A stretch of DNA of 64,000 bases, taken from positions 1,116,001-1,180,000 of the forward strand of contig NZ_JABBGH010000002.1 of the NCBI RefSeq assembly GCF_012927305.1. The letters are read 5' to 3'. This document shows, in pieces, positions 8,738 to 16,739 of this stretch. The notes beneath the pieces were generated by a model. The model had not been told where the DNA came from and ran no database searches. It saw only the letters and a list, made by a program, of their open reading frames with translations. How positions within the stretch are numbered: position 1 is the first letter of the stretch; each line of letters opens with the position of its first letter. The stretch is from Hymenobacter polaris. Its GTDB lineage: Bacteria; Bacteroidota; Bacteroidia; Cytophagales; Hymenobacteraceae. Both the position numbers and the translations under genes were made by a program.

Positions 8738-11011
8738 TTACAGCGCCTTTTCGTCGCGCTGGGCGTCTACCACCGCAATGGCCGTCATGTTGATGATGTC
8801 GCGCACGCTGGCGCCGAGCTGCAGAATGTGCACCGGCTTGCGCATGCCCATCAGCACCGGGCCAATTACCTCAGCACCACCAATTTCTTGCAGCACCTTG
8901 TAGGCAATGTTGCCCGACTCGACGTTGGGAAAAATAAGGGTATTGGCGCCCTTCTCGGCCAGGGGCGAGAAGTCGTAGTTTTCCTGCAGCAAGTGGGGGT
9001 TTAGGGCCACGTTGGCTTGCATCTCGCCGTCGAGCAACAGCTCGGGAAACTGCTTTTTGGCCAGTTCGGTGGCGCGGCGCGTTTTCTCGGGCAGCGCCCC
9101 GCCCGAAGGCGAGCCGAAGTTAGAGTAGCTAATAACGGCCACCCGCGGCTCGGTATCAAAAAAGCGCACCGCCCGCGCCGTAAGGCCGATAATTTCTACC
9201 ATCTCCTCGGCCGTGGGGTCAATATTCACGGTGGTATCGGCGAAGAAGTACGGCCCGTTCTTGTGCTGAATAATATACATGGACGACACCCGGCGCACGC
9301 CCTCGGCCGGCCCAATCACTTGCAGCGACGGGATGAGGCTCTTGCCATAGTCCTTGGTCAGGCCCGTGATGCAGGCGTCGGCCGCGCCGGCTTCCACCAT
9401 CATAGCGGCGTAGTAATTGCGCTCGCGCATCAGCCGCTTGCCCTCAAACAAGGTGATGCCCCGGCGCTGGCGGCGTTGGTAAAGCCGCTCGGCATAGGCG
9501 TCGCGGGTAGCGTCTTCGCGCAGAATATCAATGATTTCGCAGCCCGCCAGGTCGATGTGATTGGCCTGGGCCAGCGCCCGTACCTTATCGGGGGCCCCTA
9601 GCAGAATGGGCAGGGCAATGCCCTCGTCGCGCACCAGCTGCGCGGCCTTGAGGACCTTGTAGTTGTCGGCCTCGGCAAATACCACGCGCTTGGGGTTCTG
9701 GCGGGCGGCCGACGTGATGCGGTTCATCAGCTTCTGGTCGAGGCCCAGGCGCTGGCGCAGCTCGTCGTCGTAGACGTTCCAGTCCAGAATCTGGCGGCGG
9801 GCCACGCCGCTTTCCATAGCCGCGCGCGCCACGGCCGGCGACACGGCCGTAATTAGCCTAGGGTCTAAGGGCTTGGGAATGAGGTAGGTGCGCCCGAAGG
9901 CCAGCGTGGTGTCGCCGTAGGCGTTGTTCACAATATCGGGCACCGGCTCCTTGCTCAGCTCGGCCAGGGCGTGCACGGCGGCCAGCTTCATGGCCTCGTT
10001 TATTTCGGTGGCCCGCACGTCCATCGCTCCCCGGAAGATATAGGGGAAGCCCAGCACGTTGTTTACTTGGTTGGGATGGTCCGAGCGCCCAGTAGCCATA
10101 ATGAGGTCGGGCCGGGTGCCCATCGCTAGGTCGTAGCCAATTTCGGGGTTGGGGTTAGCCAGCGCAAATACGATGGGGTTGTCGGCCATCAGCAGCAGCA
10201 GCTCGGCGGGCAGCACATTGGCCGCCGAAAGGCCCAGGAACACGTCGGCGCCCGCCATAGCCTCGGCCAGCGTGCGGATGGGCCGCTCGGTGGCAAACTG
10301 CAGCTGTAGCGGCGCCAGGTCGGTGCGCGCCGGGGTGATAATGCCATCTTTATCAAAGACAACCACGTTCTGCGGGCGCACCCCTAGGGCCAGGTACAGC
10401 CGCAGGCACGATACGGCCGCCGCGCCCGCCCCGCTCACCACCAGTTGAATGTCCTCGATGCGCTTGCCCACGATTTCCAGCGCGTTCAGCAACGCCGCCG
10501 AGGTGATGATGGCCGTGCCGTGCTGGTCGTCGTGCATCAGCGGAATGTTCATCTTCTCGCGCAGCTCGGTTTCGATGCGAAAGCACTCCGGCGCCTTGAT
10601 GTCCTCCAGGTTGATGCCGCCGAAGGTGGGCTCCAGCGCCTTCACGATGCGAATAAACTCGTCGGGGTCGGTGGCGTCAATCTCAATATCGAAGCAGTCA
10701 ATGCCCGCGAACTTCTTGAACAGCACGCCTTTGCCTTCCATCACCGGCTTGCTGGCCGCCGGCCCAATGTTGCCCAATCCCAGTACCGCTGTCCCGTTGC
10801 TGATAACGGCCACCAGGTTGCCCTTGGCGGTGTACTTGTACACATCGTCGGGGTTGCGGGCGATTTCCATGCACGGCTCAGCCACGCCCGGCGAGTAAGC
10901 CAGCGCCAAATCGAGCTGGGTGCTCACGGGCTTGGTGGGCACTACCTCAATCTTGCCCTGGGGGCTCATGGCGTGGTAGGCGAGGGCATCCTCCTTATTT
11001 ATCTTCAGCAT
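8738..11011 (-). CDS. maeB: NADP-dependent malic enzyme (malic enzyme-phosphotransacetylase-like fusion)
   Basis: Converts malate to pyruvate and CO2 with reduction of NADP, supplying NADPH and C3 units. The product has 757 residues, the usual length of MaeB-type fusions. The N-terminal malic domain (about 1-160) contains [15 protein letters not shown] and the metal-binding segment [10 protein letters not shown] Rossmann NAD(P) domain follows (about 165-400, [15 protein letters not shown]). The C-terminal half (about 425-755) is a phosphate acetyltransferase-like domain, which in this family is regulatory (acetyl-CoA sensing) rather than catalytic. ATG start at 11011. The neighbours ruvA and sprA fit the conserved Bacteroidota cluster, although the SGNH gene separates maeB from them here. 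Confidence 0.96.
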   Translation of the reverse strand: MLKINKEDALAYHAMSPQGKIEVVPTKPVSTQLDLALAYSPGVAEPCMEIARNPDDVYKYTAKGNLVAVISNGTAVLGLGNIGPAASKPVMEGKGVLFKKFAGIDCFDIEIDATDPDEFIRIVKALEPTFGGINLEDIKAPECFRIETELREKMNIPLMHDDQHGTAIITSAALLNALEIVGKRIEDIQLVVSGAGAAAVSCLRLYLALGVRPQNVVVFDKDGIITPARTDLAPLQLQFATERPIRTLAEAMAGADVFLGLSAANVLPAELLLLMADNPIVFALANPNPEIGYDLAMGTRPDLIMATGRSDHPNQVNNVLGFPYIFRGAMDVRATEINEAMKLAAVHALAELSKEPVPDIVNNAYGDTTLAFGRTYLIPKPLDPRLITAVSPAVARAAMESGVARRQILDWNVYDDELRQRLGLDQKLMNRITSAARQNPKRVVFAEADNYKVLKAAQLVRDEGIALPILLGAPDKVRALAQANHIDLAGCEIIDILREDATRDAYAERLYQRRQRRGITLFEGKRLMRERNYYAAMMVEAGAADACITGLTKDYGKSLIPSLQVIGPAEGVRRVSSMYIIQHKNGPYFFADTTVNIDPTAEEMVEIIGLTARAVRFFDTEPRVAVISYSNFGSPSGGALPEKTRRATELAKKQFPELLLDGEMQANVALNPHLLQENYDFSPLAEKGANTLIFPNVESGNIAYKVLQEIGGAEVIGPVLMGMRKPVHILQLGASVRDIINMTAIAVVDAQRDEKAL

Positions 11012-11113
11012 GGGAATTCCAGGGAAAGGGTAACTGTCGAGCTACTGCCCGGCCGCAATCAAGCTGCGAAGCTACGCCCAGCCCGCCCAACGCGCCGGGT
11101 TCTGAGGCACCAA

Positions 11114-11158
11114 AACGCCCTAGGGCCACCGCCAAAAAGCAAGCGGCCCTAGGGCGTT
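11114..11158. terminator. Hairpin containing two CCCTAGGG cores after the transglycosylase gene
   Basis: Perfect 14-bp arms AACGCCCTAGGGCC (11114-11127) and GGCCCTAGGGCGTT (11145-11158) with a 17-base loop. It lies 33 bases past the stop of the minus-strand gene at 11192. No long T-tract follows, so it may be a weak terminator or an RNA 3' end stabiliser. Confidence 0.5.
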
Positions 11159-11191
11159 CTAGCCATTCAAACGGACGGGCAACCGCCTGCG

Positions 11192-13390
11192 CTAGCTGGC
11201 CGGCACCACCAGCTTCTGGCCCGATTGCACCGCGTCCGACTTCAGGTGGTTGAGCCGCTTTAGCTCGGCCACGCTCACGCTAAACTGCCGCGAGATGCTG
11301 TAGAGCGTGTCTTTGGGCTGCACCACGTGCGTAATCGTGCGCAGCGCCGGGTGGGGGGCAGTGCGCACCGCCACGTGGTCGGGCGCGGCTGGTGGCGCCG
11401 CTAAGCGTAGGCGCTGGCCGGCCTGCACGCCCCCGGCGGCCGGCAGCTGGTTCCACTCGCGCAGCTGGCTGAGGCTGAGGTTATTGGCCTGAGCCACTTT
11501 CGTCAGGTTGTCCCCCGGCCGCACCACGTAGAAGGTGGGTTTGGCGGCCGGCTCAGGCAGGCTAGCCTGGTGGCCGGCCAAGGCCGCTTTTTCTTCCAGC
11601 GCCGCCCTAGGGCTAGCGGGCCGGGCCAGGCGGCTGCCCCTGGGCGGCGTGGCCGCGCTGTCGGCAGTAGGCACCACCGGGTCGGGGGCGGCCGCCAGCA
11701 TAGCTACGGGGGTTTCGGTAGCGGGCGCGGCGGCCGCTAAAACTGGCGGGTTGGCTTTTTCCTGGCTGGCGGCCTTAGCCAGCGCGGCGGCTTTGGCAGC
11801 CTGGGCGCGTTGCTGGGCCACGGCACGCAGGGCCTGCTGGCGCTGGCGCGCTACCAGCTCTTTCGCCATAGCCGCCTCTTGCTGGGCCCGCTCCAGGGCC
11901 TCGCGGGCAAAGCGAGCGTTAGCCGCCGCCAAGGCTTGGCTTACGCTATCAGCTGGGGTAGCGAGGTGCAACGAATGGGGCAGCGGCGCCGGGGTGGCGG
12001 CCACCAGCAGCGCCGGCGCAGTTTCGGCCGCTGGTAACGGGCGCAGCACCACCAGCTCGCGGCCAGGGCGGGGCTGGGCGTTCTTGGGCAGATTGTTCCA
12101 GTGGCGCAGCTGGGCGGCGCTCACGTCAAAGCGCTCGGCCACGGCCGCCAACGTTTGGCCCCGGCGCACGGTGTAGTATACGCGGCGGTAGCGCGGGGCA
12201 GCAGAGTGGCTGGCGCTGGCGGCCAGGGTGGGCGCGGGCCCGTAGCCACTCAAGTACACCGTGCGGGCCAGCAGCGGGCGCGGCAGCTCGGCGGCCGGCT
12301 GGCAGTAGGCTAGCAGCGTGGCCCGGTCTACGCCCGCCAATTGCTCGCGGGCAGCACTCGGAAAGCGCAGCACGTAGGGCCGGTAGCCGGCGGGCAGCTC
12401 GCCGTGGCGCACCTCAGGGTTGTAGCGGCCAATGGCCGACGAGTCGGCGTAGCCCAGGGCGCGGCTCAGGCGGCGCAGGTCGAAGGCCTGGCCGCGCAGC
12501 CCTAGGGTGTCCAGGGTTTCAAAGCGCTGGTAGCGCAAAGCCGCGTCGTTAAGGCGATACTCGGGCGCGTACTTCATGGCGTAGAGTACGGCCGTGAAGG
12601 TGGGCACGTAGTTGCGAGTTTCGGCCGGCAAGTGCGAGTACAGCTCCCAAAAGGTCTTCTTGCCAGTGCGGCGCATTACGCGGTGCACGTTGCCGGCGCC
12701 CCAGTTGTAGGCAGCCAGTACCAGCTCCCAGTCGTGAAACAGCCCGTATAAGTAGCGCAAGTGCTTGCAGGCAGCTTCGGTGGCCTTTTCGGGGTGCATC
12801 CGCTCGTCCACCCACTCGTCGCGCTTCAGGCGCAGGTCGCCAGCCGTGGGTGGCATGAACTGCCACAGCCCCACCGCGCCTACCGCCGATTTAGCCGTGG
12901 GTATCAGCGCTGACTCGACCACCGACAAATATTTCAGGTCGAGAGGTAAGTTGTACTGCGCCAAGTACTTCTCAAAGGTGGGGAAGTAGAATTGCTCGCG
13001 CTCCAATACCCGCTGGGTATAGCCCCGCTGCCGCTCGGTAAACAGGCGCACGTAGGCCAGCACCGCCTCGTTGTAGTGCAGCGGCATATCGCTTTGCAGG
13101 CAGCCCATGCGGTCGCCCACTAGTTCGTAGAGCGTAGCGGGGGTTTGCAGCCACAGCAGGCGGGCCGAGTCCACGGCCGGCACCAGCGGCGCGGCGGCCA
13201 GCGAATCCAATTCGGCGGTGGGTAGCTCCACTACCCGGCGCACCGTGTCGGTGGCGGCGGGTAGGGCCTGCGGCACTACCGGATGCTGGGCCAGCGCCGG
13301 GCCCGCGCCCAGGCCTAGGGCCAGCACCAGCAGCCGCCGGGGCAGGCGCGCGGGCTTGGCGGTGGTAGGCACTTGGTGCGAAGCTTTCAT
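11192..13390 (-). CDS. Membrane-bound lytic murein transglycosylase with three LysM domains (MltD-like)
   Basis: Predicted periplasmic or outer-membrane enzyme that cleaves peptidoglycan glycan strands. I choose the ATG at 13390, which gives 732 residues and a signal peptide (MKASHQ..., Arg-rich then LLVLALGLGAGPALAQ). The SLT domain lies at about 150-260. The catalytic Glu 159 is in VVESALIPTAKSAVG, followed by GLWQFMP and LAAYNWGAGNV. A first LysM is in the middle (VRRGQTLAAVAERFDVS). It is followed by an Ala/Gln/Glu-rich, probably coiled-coil stretch, and by two more LysM modules (VRPGDNLTKVAQANNLS and VQPKDTLYSISRQFSVS) that end the protein. This is the domain order of MltD, with a longer linker. 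Confidence 0.93.
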   Translation of the reverse strand: MKASHQVPTTAKPARLPRRLLVLALGLGAGPALAQHPVVPQALPAATDTVRRVVELPTAELDSLAAAPLVPAVDSARLLWLQTPATLYELVGDRMGCLQSDMPLHYNEAVLAYVRLFTERQRGYTQRVLEREQFYFPTFEKYLAQYNLPLDLKYLSVVESALIPTAKSAVGAVGLWQFMPPTAGDLRLKRDEWVDERMHPEKATEAACKHLRYLYGLFHDWELVLAAYNWGAGNVHRVMRRTGKKTFWELYSHLPAETRNYVPTFTAVLYAMKYAPEYRLNDAALRYQRFETLDTLGLRGQAFDLRRLSRALGYADSSAIGRYNPEVRHGELPAGYRPYVLRFPSAAREQLAGVDRATLLAYCQPAAELPRPLLARTVYLSGYGPAPTLAASASHSAAPRYRRVYYTVRRGQTLAAVAERFDVSAAQLRHWNNLPKNAQPRPGRELVVLRPLPAAETAPALLVAATPAPLPHSLHLATPADSVSQALAAANARFAREALERAQQEAAMAKELVARQRQQALRAVAQQRAQAAKAAALAKAASQEKANPPVLAAAAPATETPVAMLAAAPDPVVPTADSAATPPRGSRLARPASPRAALEEKAALAGHQASLPEPAAKPTFYVVRPGDNLTKVAQANNLSLSQLREWNQLPAAGGVQAGQRLRLAAPPAAPDHVAVRTAPHPALRTITHVVQPKDTLYSISRQFSVSVAELKRLNHLKSDAVQSGQKLVVPAS

Positions 13391-13608
13391 TGGGCTAAGG
13401 TAAGTAACAAGTTTTGAACCACCTAACAACAGAAGGGCGCGCAACAGTACGGTCTGGCGGCCGTAACTGTTGCGCGCCATAGGCGCTGCTAAAACTATCG
13501 GCCAACGTCCGGCCCGCGCCTCAGCGCCCGAAAGTCAACCGTAACCAAGTGGTTGAGCCCCGCCCAGCTACTTTCAAAGAAGCCTAGGCCGTCGCCGCCT
13601 CCGCTAAC

Positions 13609-15045
13609 CTAGTTAGCTGCCACCGGCTCGGTAAGCGTACCCGCGAAAGCCAGCAAATCGGCCTCCCGGAAGTCACCGCTCAAAATTTGCAAACCAATGG
13701 GCATGCCCGCCGCGTCGGTACCCGCCGGGATGGAAATGGCCGGCACGCCCGCCAGCGAGGCTTGCACCGTGAAGATATCAGCCAAGTACATACTCACCGG
13801 GTCCTGCTTTTCGCCCAGCTTGAAGGCGGTAGTGGGCGTGGTGGGCAGCACCAGAAAATCGTATTGGCGCAGCAGCTCGTTGGTTTTCTCCTTAATAAGG
13901 CGCCGCACCCGCTGGGCCTTGGTGTAATAGGCGTCGTAGTAGCTGGCGCTCAGTACGAAGGTGCCCAGCATAATGCGCCGCTGCACCTCGGGCCCAAAGC
14001 CCTGGGCCCGGGTTTTCTTATAGAGCGACTCCAAATCAGTGGCATCGGGCGCACGGTAGCCATATTTCACCCCATCAAAGCGCGAGAGGTTCGAGCTGGC
14101 TTCGGCCGTGGTGAGAATGTAATACGTCGGAATCATCTCGTCGAGCAGCGGAAAATCGACGGCTTCTACCACGTGGCCGTGGCCGCGCAGGGTTTCCAAT
14201 GTGTTTTCGAGCGCCTCGTGCACCTCGGGCTGCAAACCAGCGCGGTTCACCGCATTAGCCAGGTAGCCAATACGATACTGCGGCGCGGGCGTCAGCAGCT
14301 CGCTGTAGGCGGGCACCGGGGCCTCGCTGGCGGTGCTATCAAGCCCATCGGGGCCGGCCATTACTTCCAGCAGCAGGGCCGCGTCGCTCACCGAGTGCGT
14401 AATGGGCCCAATCTGGTCGAACGACGACGCGAAGGCCACCAGCCCGTAGCGCGAAATGCGCGAGTACGTAGGTTTTAGCCCAATAACGCCGCAAAAAGCC
14501 GCTGGCTGGCGCACCGAGCCCCCCGTATCAGAGCCGATGGAAGCCAGGCACATATCTGCTTGCACGGCCACGGCCGAGCCGCCGCTGCTGCCGCCCGGCA
14601 CCCGGCTAGGGTCCTGGGCGTTGCGCACGGGCCCAAAAGCCGAGTTCTCGTTCGAGCCACCCATGGCAAACTCGTCGCAGTTCTGGCGCCCGATAAAGAT
14701 GGCGTCCTCGGCCAGCAGGCGGCCCACGGCCGTGCCCGTAAAGAGCGACTTAAACCCGTCGAGAATGCGGCTACTGCTTTGCAGCGAGTGGCCTTGGTAA
14801 GCCAGCACATCCTTAAGGCCGATGACCATACCGGCCAATTTACCGGCCGTACCAGCCGCCAGCTTTTCGTCCACGGCCTGCGCTTGCTGGCGGGCTTCGT
14901 CGGCCCATACTTCCAGAAAAACATTTAGCTCGTCGTTACGACGCTCGATGTTGTCCAGGTAATAAGCAACGAGCTGGCGGCAGGACGTGGTGCCCGCCGC
15001 CAGCTCGCGCTGAATTTCCGCTAGGGAAGAATACTGAGGTTTCAA
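13609..15045 (-). CDS. gatA: Asp-tRNA(Asn)/Glu-tRNA(Gln) amidotransferase subunit A
   Basis: GatA releases ammonia from glutamine for transamidation of mischarged Glu-tRNA(Gln) or Asp-tRNA(Asn) by the GatCAB complex. The product has 478 residues, the normal length. The amidase signature triad is present: Lys 78 (VIGLKDV), cis-Ser 153 (PGGSSGGS) and nucleophile Ser 177 (GSDTGGSVRQ). These positions are within one residue of the well-studied bacterial GatA enzymes. The start is a TTG at 15045; an in-frame TAA lies two codons upstream, so no other start is possible nearby. It follows tatA with a 3-base gap and is probably co-transcribed. No gatB or gatC is in the window. Confidence 0.96.
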   Translation of the reverse strand: MKPQYSSLAEIQRELAAGTTSCRQLVAYYLDNIERRNDELNVFLEVWADEARQQAQAVDEKLAAGTAGKLAGMVIGLKDVLAYQGHSLQSSSRILDGFKSLFTGTAVGRLLAEDAIFIGRQNCDEFAMGGSNENSAFGPVRNAQDPSRVPGGSSGGSAVAVQADMCLASIGSDTGGSVRQPAAFCGVIGLKPTYSRISRYGLVAFASSFDQIGPITHSVSDAALLLEVMAGPDGLDSTASEAPVPAYSELLTPAPQYRIGYLANAVNRAGLQPEVHEALENTLETLRGHGHVVEAVDFPLLDEMIPTYYILTTAEASSNLSRFDGVKYGYRAPDATDLESLYKKTRAQGFGPEVQRRIMLGTFVLSASYYDAYYTKAQRVRRLIKEKTNELLRQYDFLVLPTTPTTAFKLGEKQDPVSMYLADIFTVQASLAGVPAISIPAGTDAAGMPIGLQILSGDFREADLLAFAGTLTEPVAAN

Positions 15046-15048
15046 TTC

Positions 15049-15570
15049 TTAAACGTCGGTTGGTGTCTGGTCGAGGCGCGGCCGCGTGCCAGGCACCCCG
15101 CTCACGCCCGTAGCGGGCGGAATGGGCGTATCGTGGTGGTGCGGCGCCGGGGGCGAATTTACGGCATCCGGCGCAGTGTAGTCCGTGGGCGGCGCGTAGG
15201 GGGCGTGGTAGTCGGCTACGGGCGGGGCCGTGGCGTAGTCGGTAGGTGCCACGGGCGGGGCCTGGTACCCCTCAACATGCGGCTGGTAGGGTTGGTAGGG
15301 CTGGCTAGCCGGAGAATAGGGCGGCTGCTGGTACTGGTCGGGCTGCTGGTAAGCGTTGGGTTGCTGATAGTTAGGCTGGCTTGGCTGCCCGGCACGCTCA
15401 AACTCATTGCGAATCTCGCTGCTAGCATCTTTGAACTCACGGATGCCTTTACCCAAGCCGCGGGCTAGCTCCGGAATCTTATTGGCTCCAAAGAAAATAA
15501 GGATAACCACAACTATCAGTATCATCTCGGAACCGCCGATGTCACCGAGGAAAAGCAAGGAGGTATGCAT
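15049..15570 (-). CDS. tatA: Twin-arginine translocase TatA/TatE family subunit (first copy)
   Basis: TatA oligomers form the folded-protein pore of the Tat pathway in the inner membrane. From the ATG at 15570 the protein has 173 residues, longer than typical TatA (60-90). One membrane helix (about 10-35, SEMILIVVVILIFFGANKIPEL) is followed by the amphipathic helix ARGLGKGIREFKDA, the TatA signature. The extra C-terminal tail is Gln/Pro/Tyr-rich (repeated QQPxxYQQP-like units), low in complexity. An upstream in-frame start at 15612 would add residues before the membrane helix and seems less likely. A second tatA lies directly upstream, and gatA follows. Confidence 0.9.
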   Translation of the reverse strand: MHTSLLFLGDIGGSEMILIVVVILIFFGANKIPELARGLGKGIREFKDASSEIRNEFERAGQPSQPNYQQPNAYQQPDQYQQPPYSPASQPYQPYQPHVEGYQAPPVAPTDYATAPPVADYHAPYAPPTDYTAPDAVNSPPAPHHHDTPIPPATGVSGVPGTRPRLDQTPTDV

Positions 15571-15664
15571 AACGAACGCAGAAAAGTATAGGAAGCAAGT
15601 AGTAATGACCAAGGCGCTACTCGGAGTAAGCGTAGCTACGAGCGAAGTGCCCTAGGGCTAGCAC

Positions 15665-16057
15665 TTAGCTGATAGGCTGGCCGTTGGCATCATAAGTAGC
15701 GGGCGCGGCTGGGTTAGGCTGCGGCTGGCCATAGGAGGGCTGGGTAGGGTAGGGGGGCTGCGCTACCGGCGGCTGCGCGGCATAGCCAGGCTGACCGGCA
15801 TACGGCTGGGTTGGCTGGTTAGCGTACGGCTGCTGGTTGTAGGGCGGCTGCGGCTGTTGGTTGGGGTTGTAGGGCTGATGCGTTTGCGGAGCTTTATTGG
15901 CATCGGTGCTGGCATCCTTAAACTCCCGTACGCCCTGACCAATGCCGCGCATCATTTCCGGAATCCGCTTAGCGCCGAAAAATAATACCAAAATCAGGAT
16001 GATAAAGATGATAGTTTTAGGCTGCTCGATAAACAGAAAAAGCGTGGACAGTAGCAT
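15665..16057 (-). CDS. tatA: Twin-arginine translocase TatA/TatE family subunit (second copy)
   Basis: From the ATG at 16057 the product has 130 residues. A membrane helix (TIIFIILILVLFFGAKRIPEM) is followed by the amphipathic segment MRGIGQGVREFKDAST, as expected for TatA. As in its neighbour, the C-terminus is a low-complexity tail of QPYNPN / QQPYANQP-type repeats, here ending in YDANGQPIS. The open frame extends upstream, but that extension is not family-like. The two adjacent copies with different membrane helices but similar tails suggest an old tandem duplication, and one may act as a TatB-like partner. No tatC is in the window. Confidence 0.9.
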   Translation of the reverse strand: MLLSTLFLFIEQPKTIIFIILILVLFFGAKRIPEMMRGIGQGVREFKDASTDANKAPQTHQPYNPNQQPQPPYNQQPYANQPTQPYAGQPGYAAQPPVAQPPYPTQPSYGQPQPNPAAPATYDANGQPIS

Positions 16058-16128
16058 GGGGCGAAAGCCAAATGGCCAATTGGGAGTGAGAAAAAAGTAG
16101 ATACGAGAAAGCAAGTCGCTTGGTCGCA

Positions 16129-16136
16129 CAAAGGTA
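16129..16136 (-). promoter_or_regulatory. Candidate -7 box for the tatA-tatA-gatA unit
   Basis: Read on the minus strand this is TACCTTTG, a perfect fit to the Bacteroidota TAnnTTTG element, 72 bases upstream of the second tatA start. No clear -33 TTTG was found. Confidence 0.45.
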
Positions 16137-16334
16137 GGCACGCACAACGGGTGTGCTGGCCTTTTGCTGACTAACGCCAAGCGAGTCAGTTTAATGCCCG
16201 CTAAAATTTTTGTGGTTACCTAGAATGGCTGCGTGAAACAAATCAAGTAGGCACGCCGAATAGTTTTTTACCCCCTCCGCCGAGAAAATGGCCTTTTTTA
16301 TCGGGACAGGGTTTTTAATTATAGTTCTGTAGTG

Positions 16335-16342
16335 CAATTTTG
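16335..16342 (+). promoter_or_regulatory. Candidate -7 box for the putative small RNA
   Basis: CAATTTTG matches TAnnTTTG at seven of eight positions and sits in an AT-rich tract. It would place a transcription start near 16348. A TTTT run, not a full TTTG, lies at the -33 position. Confidence 0.35.
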
Positions 16343-16347
16343 CAACG

Positions 16348-16463
16348 GTTAGCAGCCTTGGTCTGGCCTGCCGCTTAGCGGTAGTCAGGCCTGAGGAAGT
16401 TGGCTAAGTTTGTTTTCATAGCTCAGAAAGGCGTTGGGTATTACCCAACGCTTTTTTTATTTA
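16348..16463 (+). ncRNA. Candidate structured small RNA of unknown family
   Basis: Between the promoter-like box at 16335 and the strong terminator at 16431-16458 lies a short region without a plausible gene that folds into one long irregular rod. TTAGC (16349-16353) pairs with GCTAA (16403-16407). An inner stem TCTGGCCTG / CAGGCCTGA has one U-U mismatch, and the tip is CCGC-TTA-GCGG. The predicted transcript is about 110 bases. I compared it by eye with small SRP RNA, because of GTCAGGCC and GGAAG, but the conserved GGAA-loop and AGCAG side of domain IV do not align, so I do not name it. The evidence is structure plus promoter and terminator context only. Confidence 0.5.
16431..16458 (+). 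terminator. Strong intrinsic terminator of the candidate small RNA
   Basis: Perfect 9-bp stem GCGTTGGGT / ACCCAACGC with an ATT loop, followed by seven T on the plus strand. No plus-strand protein gene precedes it, which is the main reason to suspect an RNA gene. Confidence 0.85.
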
Positions 16464-16739
16464 TTGTTATCAATGAGCTACTTAACTTCTTTAGTAAGCC
16501 TCCATGCCTTAAACTGAAAGCCACCTGCTTGCTTAGCTTTAGACCATTCAGCTACCCTAGGAATGTCCAGTTAATAGTCAATGCCGAAAGCAGAACCATA
16601 GTAGCAGCTAAGCATAGCTAATCCTGCGAATTAAACGGTTTAGCACAATAATTATTTGTAAAGCACAATTATGAAGATTTGATTTTAAAAAGACTCACCT
16701 ATAAAATTTGGGCATTTTAATGGTTGTGCTGTTGGTCAC
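16463..16739. other. AT-rich intergenic stretch
   Basis: About 275 bases with clearly lower GC than the rest of the window. A short open frame crosses the terminator at 16431-16458 and has no homology signal that I recognise, so I do not call it. Nothing else is recognised. Confidence 0.5.

Noticed and set aside
16348..16463. Small signal recognition particle RNA (4.5S type)
   Set aside because: GTCAGGCC and GGAAG are present, but the GGAA loop and AGCAG partner strand of domain IV do not form in the predicted fold.
16400..16621. 73-residue plus-strand open frame in the AT-rich gap
   Set aside because: It crosses a strong intrinsic terminator and has no recognisable sequence.
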